Below, piece after piece: positions 38,025-47,053 of a stretch of 64,000 bases of DNA (its first letter is position 1; each line of letters begins with the position of its first letter). Below the pieces are notes generated by a model. That model had not been told where the DNA came from, did not search any database, and saw nothing but the letters and a program-made list of their open reading frames with translations. Source of the DNA: Nocardia asteroides. GTDB lineage: Bacteria; Actinomycetota; Actinomycetes; Mycobacteriales; Mycobacteriaceae. Both the position numbers and the translations under genes were made by a program. The DNA lies in the NCBI GenBank assembly GCA_019930625.1, contig CP082844.1, positions 1,860,001-1,924,000 of the forward strand, in the 5' to 3' direction.

Positions 38025-38828
38025 CTACTGCCAGCTCGCGGTGTCGGGGTCGATGCCGTGGGCGCGGGCGCTGGCGTCGATGATTCGACGCAACCACGTG
38101 CCAAGGCCGGCGCGGATGCCGTCGTAATGGGCAGCGAACCCCGGATCGGCTTCGAACATGCGGCCGAGACAGACCTGCATCTGCCTGGTGAGGGGAAAGT
38201 ACGAAGCGAAAACTTCGCGGTGCCACTCGACGAGTCGATTCGCTTCTGGGCTACCAGGTGTGACGCCGGCGTCCATCGCATCCCCGAGTGCGCGTTCGAG
38301 GCCGGCGACGGCGTCGGCGATGGCCTGCCATTCCTCCGGACCGCGAGAGGCTGAGCGTTCGGCGTACTGCTGCCATTGCGTCGTGTCTCCGTAGCGCTGA
38401 CGGGCTTGGGCGGGCCAGTCCGGGTTCCACTGGGGGCCGAAGATCGCGGCCTGCTGCTCGACGGTGAGCAGCAGGCCGCGCTCGTGGGCATCGATCATCC
38501 GATCCAGCCCGGCGCTGAGCTGCTGGAGGCGGTCGATCCGTGCCGCGACCTGGGTGCGCTGCGCGCGCAATGCGCCGGGCACGTCTGCGGTCGAGTCGTC
38601 CAAGATGGCCTGAATCCTGTCCAGGCCGAGACCGATCTCGCGGTAGACGACGATGCGGTGTAGGCGTTCCAGATCACCAGCGGTGTAGAGCCGGTATCCG
38701 GCGGCCGTGCGCAGCGACGGTCGCGCCAGACCGATCTCATCCCAGTGGTGCAGCGCGCGGACTGTCACGCCCAGACGCGTCCAGACCTGACCGACGGTCA
38801 GGCCATCGGCGTCAATGGCATCAGGCAT
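38025..38828 (-). CDS. MerR-family regulator with TipAS-like domain
   Basis: The 267-residue protein begins with a MerR DNA-binding domain (GLTVGQVWTRLGVTVRALHH, RTAAGYRLYTAGDLERLHRI). A coiled-coil dimerisation helix and a C-terminal TipAS-like domain (ERGLLLTVEQQAAIFGPQW, PLTRQMQVCLGRMFEADPGF) follow. TipAL proteins bind antibiotics and activate transcription. The ATG at 38828 overlaps the end of the VOC gene by 8 nt, so both are transcribed from the MerR-type promoter at 39364-39394. Confidence 0.9.
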   Translation of the reverse strand: MPDAIDADGLTVGQVWTRLGVTVRALHHWDEIGLARPSLRTAAGYRLYTAGDLERLHRIVVYREIGLGLDRIQAILDDSTADVPGALRAQRTQVAARIDRLQQLSAGLDRMIDAHERGLLLTVEQQAAIFGPQWNPDWPAQARQRYGDTTQWQQYAERSASRGPEEWQAIADAVAGLERALGDAMDAGVTPGSPEANRLVEWHREVFASYFPLTRQMQVCLGRMFEADPGFAAHYDGIRAGLGTWLRRIIDASARAHGIDPDTASWQ

Positions 38829-39357
38829 GCTCCGCATTGTCGCCGCGACCGACGCCCGGTGGGGTGATCCCGACGGCTTCAAGGTCGCGTGCCTCCTGAC
38901 TTGCCGGATCGAAGGGCTTGGCCGCGGTGAGAACGATCCGTGCGTTCTCGGGGGTGATCACCGCCACATCGCGGGTGTTCCAGGAAGTATCCCGTGGGCC
39001 ATCGACCGAGTTCGGGCGCAAGGCACGACAAGCCTCGACAAGGGAATCGACCTGGTCGAGCACGCACGCGAAACTGAAGCTGATCTCTGGTGTCTGCTCC
39101 GGAACGCTCGCCGCCGCGATGAGCAGTACGTCTTGAAACGCCCACCGGCGCAGGTGCACAACCTTGCCGGGAATGCTGAAAAGTTCGATGAACCCGAGCC
39201 CACGAATCCAGAAGTCCACCGACTCCGCCAAATCGCTCGTGGGGATCGTCACGAACGCGGGCATTCCATAGATGCCACGGAACGGCTCCGGCGCCACCGC
39301 ATCCGGGCCGGGAGCGGGCACGGGACTCATCTCGAACGCGTTGTAGTAGTCACTCAT
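38821..39357 (-). CDS. VOC-family (glyoxalase/bleomycin-resistance fold) protein
   Basis: The 178-residue protein shows one VOC repeat pair: MPAFVTIPTSDLAESVDFWI with GLGFIELF and later FACVLDQVDSLVEACRAL with TPENARIVLTA. The fold is shared by glyoxalases, dioxygenases and drug-sequestering proteins, and the substrate is unknown. It is translated with the MerR regulator from one promoter, which fits a resistance or detoxification role. The ATG at 39357 lies about 7 nt after the predicted -10, so the mRNA may be leaderless. Confidence 0.8.
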   Translation of the reverse strand: MSDYYNAFEMSPVPAPGPDAVAPEPFRGIYGMPAFVTIPTSDLAESVDFWIRGLGFIELFSIPGKVVHLRRWAFQDVLLIAAASVPEQTPEISFSFACVLDQVDSLVEACRALRPNSVDGPRDTSWNTRDVAVITPENARIVLTAAKPFDPASQEARDLEAVGITPPGVGRGDNAEHA

Positions 39358-39363
39358 GCACCC

Positions 39364-39394
39364 ACCCTGGAGCCTCACGCAGCGTGAGGGTCAA
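39364..39394 (-). promoter_or_regulatory. MerR-type promoter and operator
   Basis: On the minus strand, TTGACC and CAGGGT are separated by 19 bp, the long spacer typical of MerR-activated promoters. The spacer holds nearly all of a perfect inverted repeat with 8-bp arms, CCTCACGC-A-GCGTGAGG on the plus strand (39373-39389). The -10 ends just before the VOC ATG. Confidence 0.8.
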
Positions 39395-39777
39395 CCCCGA
39401 TTTGTGAATCGCGCCCGACCTCAACGATGTGACCAACGCTGGACGGGTACACCTGGGCTCCGCCGCTCCTCGGAAGCCTTCGGTTTTCGCAGCCGCGGAA
39501 TGCTGGGCCGAACTCGTGGAGCGCATCGGCCTCGCTGTCGAGCATCATGCTGTCGACGATGCCTTGTTGATACCCAGGCCGGTGCCTTCTCGTCACCTTT
39601 ATCCACTGTGACCAGGCCGAACTCCGTGTCAGATGGCATGTCAGGTCGGCGTCAGGCCGGTGTCAGCCGGGCTGGCGACAGTATTCATGTGAGCGGCACA
39701 GCAAGCGCAGCTCACCGGCTGGGTCCGCTGACCCGCCGTCCGGTTCACAAGCCAACTCGCGCTGAAGGAGAACAGCC
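39395..39777. other. MerR/VOC-DUF4097 intergenic region
   Basis: No gene is evident. The main feature is the GTCAG direct-repeat array at 39628-39666. Confidence 0.6.
39628..39687 (+). promoter_or_regulatory. GTCAG direct-repeat array and -10-like element
   Basis: GTCAG occurs at 39628, 39640, 39651 and 39662, with steps of 12, 11 and 11 bp. TATTCA (39682-39687) lies 20 bp after the last start. Direct repeats of about 11 bp ahead of a -10 are typical of SARP or OmpR-type activators. No such regulator gene is in the window. Confidence 0.5.
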
Positions 39778-40422
39778 ATGCCCGCATTCGAGACACCGGA
39801 ACCGATCGCCGTCACCGTCGAGGTGCTGTCCGGCAACGTCACGGTCATCGCCTCGGACCGTACCGACACCGTCGTCGAGGTCAGGCCGGCCGATGCGTCC
39901 AAGACCGGTGACGTGCGTGCCGCCGAGCAGACAGAGGTCGATTTCGCCGCAGGCACACTGACGGTCAAGACGCCGAAAGGATGGCGCACGTACACCCCCT
40001 TCGGTGGCAACCCGTCGGTCGAGGTGACCATCGAGGTGCCCACCGGCTCCCGGCTGAAGGGCACCGCCGCTGTGGGCCGATTGCTGGGTAGCGGTGAACT
40101 CGGCCAGTGCGACCTGGAGATCTCCGCAGGCGACATCATCATCGAGCGCCCACACGGTTCGGTGACCGCGAAAACCGCGAAAGGCGACATCCGCATCGGC
40201 GAAGCGTCGCGCGGCGTGCTCCGGCTGGAGACATCGATGGGCGAGCTGGAAGTAGGTATCCGCCCGGGCAGTGCGGCACATCTGGAGGTCAACGCCCAGT
40301 ACGGCACCGTGCAGAACCAGATGCAACCGGTCGGCCGGCCGCAGGACAACGAGGAAACCGTGCAGGTGTACGCACGCAACTCCTACGGCAACATCGTCAT
40401 CCGGCACGCCACCGCCGCCTAG
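39778..40422 (+). CDS. DUF4097-family beta-strand repeat protein
   Basis: The 214-residue protein consists mostly of alternating short beta-strands such as AVTVEVLSGNVTVIAS, DIIIERPHGSVTAKTAKGDI and RIGEASRGVLRLETSMGELE, the beta-solenoid style of DUF4097 (adhesin-like) proteins. There is no signal peptide, so it is probably cytosolic. AAGGAG lies 8 nt before the ATG. Its role is unknown. Confidence 0.8.
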   Translation: MPAFETPEPIAVTVEVLSGNVTVIASDRTDTVVEVRPADASKTGDVRAAEQTEVDFAAGTLTVKTPKGWRTYTPFGGNPSVEVTIEVPTGSRLKGTAAVGRLLGSGELGQCDLEISAGDIIIERPHGSVTAKTAKGDIRIGEASRGVLRLETSMGELEVGIRPGSAAHLEVNAQYGTVQNQMQPVGRPQDNEETVQVYARNSYGNIVIRHATAA

Positions 40423-40530
40423 CGCAGCCAGCTCCCATCGACCCAGAGTCGCTCGGCGAGCTGTTCGACCGCGCGACATGCTCCCGGTCATCCGCAGCAA
40501 GGTCTTCGGGTGAGCGGGGGCACGCCGCCT

Positions 40531-40571
40531 GCGGTCACGCTGCCGATCGGGGCGGCCGGCAGCGTGACCGC
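40531..40571. terminator. Strong hairpin between convergent genes
   Basis: GCGGTCACGCTGCCG (40531-40545) and its exact complement CGGCAGCGTGACCGC (40557-40571) form a 15-bp stem with an 11-nt loop. It lies between the convergent DUF4097 and VOC genes and probably terminates both. Confidence 0.85.
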
Positions 40572-40637
40572 GCCGGCGGCCGCTGCCGGGCAGGATCTTT
40601 CGCAGCTGGATGCGGGACGTGCGCTTCGTCTGGTGGG

Positions 40638-41009
40638 TTACTGCTGGAGGACGGATAAGACGTTGCCCGCGGGGTCGGTGAACCAGGCGATCAGGGGACC
40701 ACCTCCGCGGTGTATGCCTTTCTCGTCCTGTTCGGCGAACTCATAGCGCTCGAAACGGACATTGCGGCGGGTGAGCTCATCGACGGCAGCCTCGATGTCG
40801 GGGACCGGAAAGTTCAATACCGTGAACGTCGCGGGACTGTGATCGGGTTTCGGGTACACCAGCACCGTGCCCCCGCCGCCGAGGTGCAGCTGGAGCATCC
40901 CGTTCTCCTCGGAGACCCGTATCCCCAATGTATCGGCGTAGAAGGTCTTGGCCGCCTCGATATCGTTCACCGAAAACCCGCTGAACGCGCTGCTGTCGGC
41001 AAGCATCAC
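40638..41009 (-). CDS. VOC-family protein (glyoxalase-like)
   Basis: The 123-residue protein has the VOC pattern [20 protein letters not shown] at the start and [20 protein letters not shown], then [15 protein letters not shown] at the end. It is a single-domain member of unknown substrate. It starts at GTG 41009 or ATG 41006, directly at the end of a second VOC gene, so the two are co-transcribed. Confidence 0.88.
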   Translation of the reverse strand: MMLADSSAFSGFSVNDIEAAKTFYADTLGIRVSEENGMLQLHLGGGGTVLVYPKPDHSPATFTVLNFPVPDIEAAVDELTRRNVRFERYEFAEQDEKGIHRGGGPLIAWFTDPAGNVLSVLQQ

Positions 41010-41404
41010 TAGCCCCTCTCGGTCATCTCGGCCCGATGCTGCGGGCTCAGCTGGATAAGTTGGACGTAGTTCCCATCAGGGTCTATCGCGGTGGCGAACA
41101 GGCTGCCGTCGCGATCATCGAGCTCGGCCAGCCACCGCCCTCCGAGGTCGTCGATCCGCCCGGCTATCGCCCGCGCATCGTCCACGTCGACGTTCAGGAT
41201 CAGGCGGCCCGGCTCGGGGTTCGTGGGCCCGATGTCGTCGCGGCTGTCGATCAGAACATAGAAACCGCCGAAGTCCAGGACATCGTAGCCAGGCTCGCCC
41301 GGCGTGCGGTCCACCTTCAGGTCGAACGCCGCCGCATACCAGTCACGCAGGCGGACCGGGTCGGTGCTGGACAACAACAAACTGCCGATCGTGGGTGTAG
41401 TCAT
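41009..41404 (-). CDS. VOC-family protein (glyoxalase-like)
   Basis: The 131-residue protein has [20 protein letters not shown] at the start and [20 protein letters not shown] near the end, matching a VOC domain. It overlaps the next VOC gene by one base. The two may act as a pair, but the substrate is not visible from sequence. Confidence 0.88.
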   Translation of the reverse strand: MTTPTIGSLLLSSTDPVRLRDWYAAAFDLKVDRTPGEPGYDVLDFGGFYVLIDSRDDIGPTNPEPGRLILNVDVDDARAIAGRIDDLGGRWLAELDDRDGSLFATAIDPDGNYVQLIQLSPQHRAEMTERG

Positions 41405-41606
41405 ATCGGTGCAGACGGCACGAGGCCGACGAACTCATCGGTGCGGACCGACGGTCCGCCCGTCCTCCGCTGACTCGCTATCCGGAGCATCGCAGAGGGG
41501 TGCCGATTCCGGAACACGTCGACGAGGCGGCGACGGTCGGCCCGCGTACGGGGAGGGCGGGAAACAAGAAGGCGAGTGCTCTTATGAGCACCCGCCTTCG
41601 ATTGTG

Positions 41607-41679
41607 TGGAGCCTAGGGGAATCGAACCCCTAACCCCTGCCTTGCAAAGGCAGTGCTCTGCCAATTGAGCTAAGGCCCC
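41607..41679 (-). tRNA. tRNA-Ala(TGC), first copy
   Basis: On the minus strand the gene starts GGGGCCT and ends AGGCTCCA, with anticodon stem CTGCC/GGCAG and anticodon TGC. No CCA is encoded. It is identical over 73 nt to the tRNA at 48833-48905, which has the opposite orientation. Confidence 0.97.
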
Positions 41680-41879
41680 GTCACGGCTTCCGACGTACAG
41701 ACGCCTCGAAAACGGTACCTTCTCGCCGTTGACGTGGTCAAAACGGCAGGATGGCGCGGCCACAGGAGGGCGATATCGCGGCGATGTCGCCGTGCGGGCC
41801 GGTAGGGCCATTTATGGTGGTCGCAGCGTCATGATCCGGCCTTTCGATGTGTCGTCGGTTGCTCGATGAGAGGACCCGC

Positions 41880-44080
41880 ATGTCTCGGTATCTGTTCGCC
41901 CTCGGCCGCACGGTCGCTCGTCTGCGTTGGTGGGTGGCGGTGGTGTGGCTGGTCCTGCTCGCCTGTGCGATCGGATTCGCCGCGCTCAGTGGCGGCAAGA
42001 CCACCGACAACTTCACCATCCCGAACACCGAGTCGCAGGATGCCGTGTCCCTGCTGAAACAGCGGATGCCCGCCTACAGCGGCGCCCAGATGCAGGTGGT
42101 GTTCGCCACCCCTGGCCTGGCCAAGGTCACCGACCAGCAACCCGCTGCTCGGATTCAGCAGGTCATGGCCGGTATGCGAGAGCTGTCGCAGGTTGCCACG
42201 GTGGTCGACCCGTTCCAGGCCCAGGCGGTATCACCTGATCAGCGGGTCGCGCTGGGAAGCGTGCAGTTCTCGGCGCCGGTGGGGGAGGTCACCGAGGAGA
42301 CTTTGCACGAGGTCGACCGCATCGCCGCGCCCGTGCGCGAGGCGGGCATCGAGGTGGAGTTCTCCGGAGCCGTGTACCCGGGCTTCACCGCGGAGGTGCC
42401 CGAAACGCCGGAAATCCTCGGTATCGCCGCGGCGTTCGTCATCCTGCTGATCACATTCGGGGCGGTGGTCGCCGCGGGGCTGCCGATCGTCACGGCGTTG
42501 GTCGGCGTCGCCATCGGTATGACCGGAATCCTCGGTATGGCGGCTTTCGTCGACGTGCCCGCGGCCGCGACTTCCTTGGCGTTGATGCTGGGGTTGTCGT
42601 GCGGAATCGATTACGCGCTGTTCATCCTGTCCCGGCATCGCCACAACATCGTGCTGGGGCTGTCCGCGGAGGAGTCGATACCGCTGGCCGTCGGCACCGC
42701 GGGCAGTTCGGTCGTCTTCGCCGCGATGACCGTCATCATCGCCCTGTGCGGCCTGGCGGTTGCCGGTATTCCCTTCCTGACGGTCATGGGGTTGACGGCG
42801 GCGGGCGCTGTGTTGGTGGCGATGCTGGTCGCCTTGACGTTGCTGCCCGCCCTCCTCGGATTCGCCGGCGACGCGGTCGCGCGCTTCATCTCGCCGCCGC
42901 TTCATCCCGGACGTCCTGAGGAGGTGGCGCGGATCGCGGCCTACGAACCGGAGCGCACGATGGGCCACAGCTGGGGCCGGTTCGTCACGCGCTACCGCCT
43001 GCCCTTGATCGTGATCGGCGTCGCGGCGCTGGCCGTCTTGGCGGTCCCGGTCGCGCGAATCCATCTCGGGTTGCCGAGTGGGCAGTCGCAACCGGAATCG
43101 AACACCGCGCACAAGGCCTACGACCTGGTCAGTGCTTCGTTCGGTCCTGGCTTCAACGGACCGCTGCTGATGGTGACCGATCTGTCCGAGGCCAGGGCCC
43201 GGACGTCCCGCAGACCTTGATGGACCGGTTGCGCGCCGAACCCGACGTCGCCGCGGTCACGCCGGTGGGCAGCGGTAACGACCTGTTGCTCATCCAGGTC
43301 GTGCCGAAGACCGGGCCGGACGACGAGGCGACCGCCGGGCTGGTCTCCCGGCTACGCGACAACCGCGACCGCATCGAGGCGAACACCGGCGCAACCTTCC
43401 TGATCGGCGGTACGACCGCCGCGAACATCGACACCTCCGACCGGCTGGCCGACGCGCTGCCGGTCTTCCTCCTGGTTGTCGTCGGCTTGGCGCTGGTGCT
43501 GCTGACAATCGCTTTCCGAACCGTGCTGGTGCCGTTGTCCTCGATCGCCGGTTTCATCCTGTCGGTCTTCGCTGCGCTCGGCGTCCAGGTCGCGGTGTTC
43601 CAATGGGGATGGGGAGCGGAGTTCTTCGGCGTGACGAAGGCGCAGACGCTGAGTTTTCTGCCGATCATCATCCTGGCGATCATCTTCGGGCTCTCCAGCG
43701 ACTACCAGATCTTCGTCGTATCCCGGATCAAGGAGGAATACAGCCGAACCGGAAACGCGATCGGGTCGGTGCAGTCCGGGGTCGCGTATTCGGCGCGGGT
43801 GGTGAGCGCGGCGGCGCTGATCATGTTCGCTGTCTTCGTGGCTTTCACGTGGGTCGACAATCCAGTGGTCAAGCCACTGGCGTTCACGCTGGCGGTCGGC
43901 GTCGTCCTCGATGCCTTCGTCGTGCGGCTGACGTTGGTGCCCGCCGTCATGGCCGTGGTCGGCGAGCGGATGTGGTACCACCCGCGCTGGTTCGGTCGTT
44001 ACGTTCCGGATCTCGACATCGAGGGCGCTGAACTGGAAAAAGAGTTCACCTGGAGTGGCGCAGGTAGCACGACTGCCTGA
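41880..44080 (+). pseudogene. MmpL/RND-family transporter broken by a one-base frameshift
   Basis: The 5' frame (41880-43220) has the MMPL N-terminus (RTVARLRWWVAVVWLVLLAC), the periplasmic domain and GLSCGIDYALFILSRHRHNI. It ends early at ARTSRRP. The 3' frame from about 43200 continues without a gap in homology (LMDRLRAEPDVAAVTPVGSG, GLSSDYQIFVVSRIKEEYSR). One missing base in GCCAGGGCCC (43191-43200) explains the break; restoring it gives SEARGPDVPQTLMDR. The full protein would be about 730 residues with 11-12 membrane segments. It is either a recent mutation or a sequencing error. The divergent tetR-like gene lies just downstream, facing it. Confidence 0.88.
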
Positions 44081-44099
44081 CTGCTGAACGCCCGCGCGG

Positions 44100-44762
44100 T
44101 CAGGCGGCGTCGTCGCGCCGCGGCAGCGCGTCGAGGGACAGCAGGGGAAGCGAGCAGATCTCGCGCGCCTCCTCGGCGGGGACGCCGAACATCCGCAGCA
44201 GGTCCTGGGTGACCTGATCGGTGGCGGCCGCGTCGTCGCGCTCGGGCTGATCGTGCAGCAACTGGCCCAGGCACAGGGCCGCACCGGCCACTATCGTCAT
44301 GGCCAATTCCGCGTCGCTCGTCTGGAATCGGCCTGCGCGGGCCGCGGCCTCGATATCGCGACGAGCGCGCGGTGCGAGCCCTTTCTCGGAGGCGGTGAGG
44401 GCGAGTCCGTTGTTCAGCAGCACCTTGCTGAGGGTCGGGTTCTTCCGGTGCATGCGTCCGGTCAACCGGAAACTCTGCGCGAAAACTTCGGCCGGGTCAT
44501 CGATGCCTTCGGTCAGGATGTCGAGGACGGCGCCGTGCTGGTCGAGCGCCTCCTCGACTGCCGCATGGAACAGCTCTTCCCGGCTCTGGAAGTGGTTGTA
44601 GAACGACCCCATGCCCACGTCGGCGGCTTGGGTGATCTCCAGGATCGGCGCGTTCAGTCTTCCGTTCGCGATGAACGACTGCGCCGCCGTCACGAGGGCG
44701 GCGCGGGTACGGGCTTTGCGGCGCTGCAAGCGGTTGGGTTCCGCACCGGTCTGATCGGTCAT
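44100..44762 (-). CDS. TetR-family transcriptional repressor
   Basis: The 220-residue protein has an N-terminal TetR helix-turn-helix (RTRAALVTAAQSFIANGRLN, TQAADVGMGSFYNHFQSREE) and a helical ligand domain. It is divergent from the extradiol dioxygenase operon and probably controls it through two operators (44818-44831 and 44862-44875). The ATG at 44762 (MTDQTGAEPNRLQRRKAR) is preferred to the longer frame. It also converges on the broken transporter gene. Confidence 0.92.
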   Translation of the reverse strand: MTDQTGAEPNRLQRRKARTRAALVTAAQSFIANGRLNAPILEITQAADVGMGSFYNHFQSREELFHAAVEEALDQHGAVLDILTEGIDDPAEVFAQSFRLTGRMHRKNPTLSKVLLNNGLALTASEKGLAPRARRDIEAAARAGRFQTSDAELAMTIVAGAALCLGQLLHDQPERDDAAATDQVTQDLLRMFGVPAEEAREICSLPLLSLDALPRRDDAA

Positions 44763-44817
44763 GCGCGCTCCTGTCCCTGTCGGTCGTCCGACCATGGTAG
44801 CCGCCGCGGCTCACTTA

Positions 44818-44875
44818 TGACGAATTCATCAGAGCTTGTTGACTGAATATCGAGTCGCATGTGACGATATCGTCA
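44818..44875. promoter_or_regulatory. TetR operators and promoter of the dioxygenase operon
   Basis: TGACGATATCGTCA (44862-44875) is a perfect 14-bp palindrome, and TGACGAATTCATCA (44818-44831) is a near copy with one mismatched pair. TTGACT (44839-44844) lies between them, so the right operator would cover the -10 region. Confidence 0.75.
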
Positions 44876-44894
44876 GACACGGAGGGAGGGGTCG

Positions 44895-46028
44895 ATGCTC
44901 GACCATCACGACCCACACACCGGATTGCACAGCGAGGACGGCGCGGTGGCGGGCGAACATCCGGGCCGAGCGCTCGATCCGATCGTGAAAGTGCACGATC
45001 TGGCGTGGCTGGAGTTCGAGAAGCCGGACCTGGCGCGCGCGGAGGTCTTCGCGCGCGCGTTCGGTTTCGCGACCTCGCTGCGCACGGCGGACGAGCTGTA
45101 CTTGCGCGGTACGGACCCGCAGTCTCCCTGCGTGGTGATTCGCCGGGGCAGGCGCTCGCGGTTCATCGGCCCGGCCTTCCGCGCGGCCGACACCACCGAC
45201 CTGCTCCGGCTGGCGAACGCCGGTGGAGGCACGGTGGTGAACCTGCCGGAAAGCCTCGGCGGGTCGGCGATCGATCTGACCGACCCGACCGGATTGCGGG
45301 TGCGGGTTGTCGCCGATACCCACAAACTTCCCGCCCTCCCCGCGCAAACACCTCACACACTCAACTTCGGACACGAGGTGGCTCGCGCGAATCGGACACA
45401 GCGGCCGCCTCGCGAGCCGGCACGGGTGCAGCGGCTCGGGCATGTGGTGGTGCAGACCACCAAGTACCGCGAAACGCTGGATTGGTACCTGCGGCGTCTG
45501 GGGCTGATCGTCAGCGACTTCCTCTACTACCCGGGCCAACGCGAGCGCGGTCCGGTGATGAGCTTCATCCGCTGCGATCGCGGCCGGACGCCGGCGGACC
45601 ATCACACATTGGCGTTGGTGCTCGGGCCGGCGAACCGGTACGTCCATTCGGCCTACCAGGTGGCAGACCTGGATGCTCTGGCCGTGGGCGGCGAGTACCT
45701 GCGTGATCGCGGTTACCACCGGTCGTGGGGGATCGGCAGGCACATCCAGGGCAGCCAGATCTTCGACTACTGGCGTGATCCGGACGGGTTGCTGGTCGAG
45801 CACTTCAGCGACGGCGACATGTTCGACTGCACGGTGGAACCCGGGTGGGCACCGTTCACCGCCTCCGGGCTTGCGCAATGGGGGCCGCCGGCCAGCAGAG
45901 ACTTCCTCGGCATAAGACCGGGCCGAGAATCCGTTCGCGAGCTGCGCGCGATGGTCGACGCGCTGCGCGAGGACAACGAATTCGATCTCCGCCGCTTGCG
46001 CGGCCTGTTGAAAGTAGCCGGCTCATGA
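44895..46028 (+). CDS. Extradiol ring-cleavage dioxygenase (VOC superfamily)
   Basis: The 377-residue protein has two VOC modules. The C-terminal module carries the metal ligands: His in RLGHVVVQTT, His in DHHTLALVLG and Glu in DPDGLLVEHFSD, the 2-His-1-Glu pattern of type I extradiol dioxygenases such as 2,3-dihydroxybiphenyl dioxygenase. It would cleave a catechol meta to its hydroxyls using Fe(II). The next gene encodes an FAH-family hydrolase, overlapping by 4 nt, which fits a meta-cleavage route. GGAGGGAGG precedes the ATG. Confidence 0.88.
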   Translation: MLDHHDPHTGLHSEDGAVAGEHPGRALDPIVKVHDLAWLEFEKPDLARAEVFARAFGFATSLRTADELYLRGTDPQSPCVVIRRGRRSRFIGPAFRAADTTDLLRLANAGGGTVVNLPESLGGSAIDLTDPTGLRVRVVADTHKLPALPAQTPHTLNFGHEVARANRTQRPPREPARVQRLGHVVVQTTKYRETLDWYLRRLGLIVSDFLYYPGQRERGPVMSFIRCDRGRTPADHHTLALVLGPANRYVHSAYQVADLDALAVGGEYLRDRGYHRSWGIGRHIQGSQIFDYWRDPDGLLVEHFSDGDMFDCTVEPGWAPFTASGLAQWGPPASRDFLGIRPGRESVRELRAMVDALREDNEFDLRRLRGLLKVAGS

Positions 46029-46960
46029 GCATTTCCGTTCTCCGCACCGCCGACGCCTGGTGGGTGGCAACACCAGCGGGCGCCGCCGAGGTCGATACCG
46101 CCGCGACCACCACCGGGCAACTGCTGGCCGACCGTCCGGCGATCCGCGCGGCATCCGCGAGCAGCGAGGTCGTGCCGGTCGAGAGCCTGTCGCTGGTCTC
46201 GCCGGTGACCGCGCCGTGCCGGGTGGTCGCGCAGATGACGAATTTCGCCTCGCACGTCACCGATTCCGGCGGTGATCCGGAAAAGGTGCCGCTGACGTTC
46301 TTCCGCAAGACCTCGGGGTCGATCAGCGGCCCGCACGACGACGTCATCCGGCCCGCGCACGTGCGGCTGCTGGATTACGAGGTCGAGATCGGGCTGGTGT
46401 TCGGCCGCGAGATGCCGGTCGGATCGACGATCACAAGCGAGAACCTCGCCGACTACATCGCCGGTCTGGTCGTCACCAACGACATCTCCGCCCGCGACCT
46501 CCAGCTGCCGAAAACCCAGTTCTACGAGGCGAAGTCCTATCCGACATTCACCCCGGTCGGGCCCGCTCTGGTGCTGCTGGAGGCAGACGAACTGAAGCGG
46601 TTCACCGACCTGCGGTTGCGGTTGTGGGTCAACGGCGGGCTGCGGCAGGACATGACCGTCGCCGACATGATCTACCAGCCGCTGGAAACCCTGCGCGTGT
46701 TGACCGGTTTCCAGCGCATGGACGCCGGTGACCTGTTGCTCACCGGAACACCCGTCGGCACGGCGATCAGTGCCCCGCCCAAGCCGGTCGAGATCATCGG
46801 CTCGCTGCTGCCGCCCGCGGTGAAGTGGAAGCTTTTCTTCAAAGGCCAGGCGAAGAATATGAAGTACCTGCACGACGGTGACGTCATCGAGGCAACGGTG
46901 TCCACCGACGACGGCGCCATCGACCTGGGCCGCCAGCGCACCACGGTGAGGCACCGGTGA
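46025..46960 (+). CDS. Fumarylacetoacetate hydrolase-family protein
   Basis: The 311-residue protein has the FAH catalytic core: FRKTSGSISGPHDDVIRPAH, LLDYEVEIGLVFGREMP, TNDISARDLQLPKTQFYEAK and LLTGTPVGTAISAPPK. Members hydrolyse or decarboxylate acylpyruvates and meta-cleavage products such as 2-hydroxymuconate derivatives. It overlaps the dioxygenase gene by ATGA. Together with the flavin monooxygenase downstream it suggests breakdown of a hydroxylated aromatic acid or a related ring compound; the substrate is unknown. Confidence 0.9.
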   Translation: MSISVLRTADAWWVATPAGAAEVDTAATTTGQLLADRPAIRAASASSEVVPVESLSLVSPVTAPCRVVAQMTNFASHVTDSGGDPEKVPLTFFRKTSGSISGPHDDVIRPAHVRLLDYEVEIGLVFGREMPVGSTITSENLADYIAGLVVTNDISARDLQLPKTQFYEAKSYPTFTPVGPALVLLEADELKRFTDLRLRLWVNGGLRQDMTVADMIYQPLETLRVLTGFQRMDAGDLLLTGTPVGTAISAPPKPVEIIGSLLPPAVKWKLFFKGQAKNMKYLHDGDVIEATVSTDDGAIDLGRQRTTVRHR

Positions 46961-47053
46961 CCGAGAACGTGCCGACCCTGGACCCGCTGTGGCCACTATC
47001 GTGACTCGCCTCGTCACGGTCGTGTCTCTCGAGACGCTGTTCGGAACCGCCCG

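Noticed and set aside
43846..43862. TTTCACGTGGGTC as a further parS site
   Set aside because: It lies within the transporter coding region and the right arm does not match the consensus.
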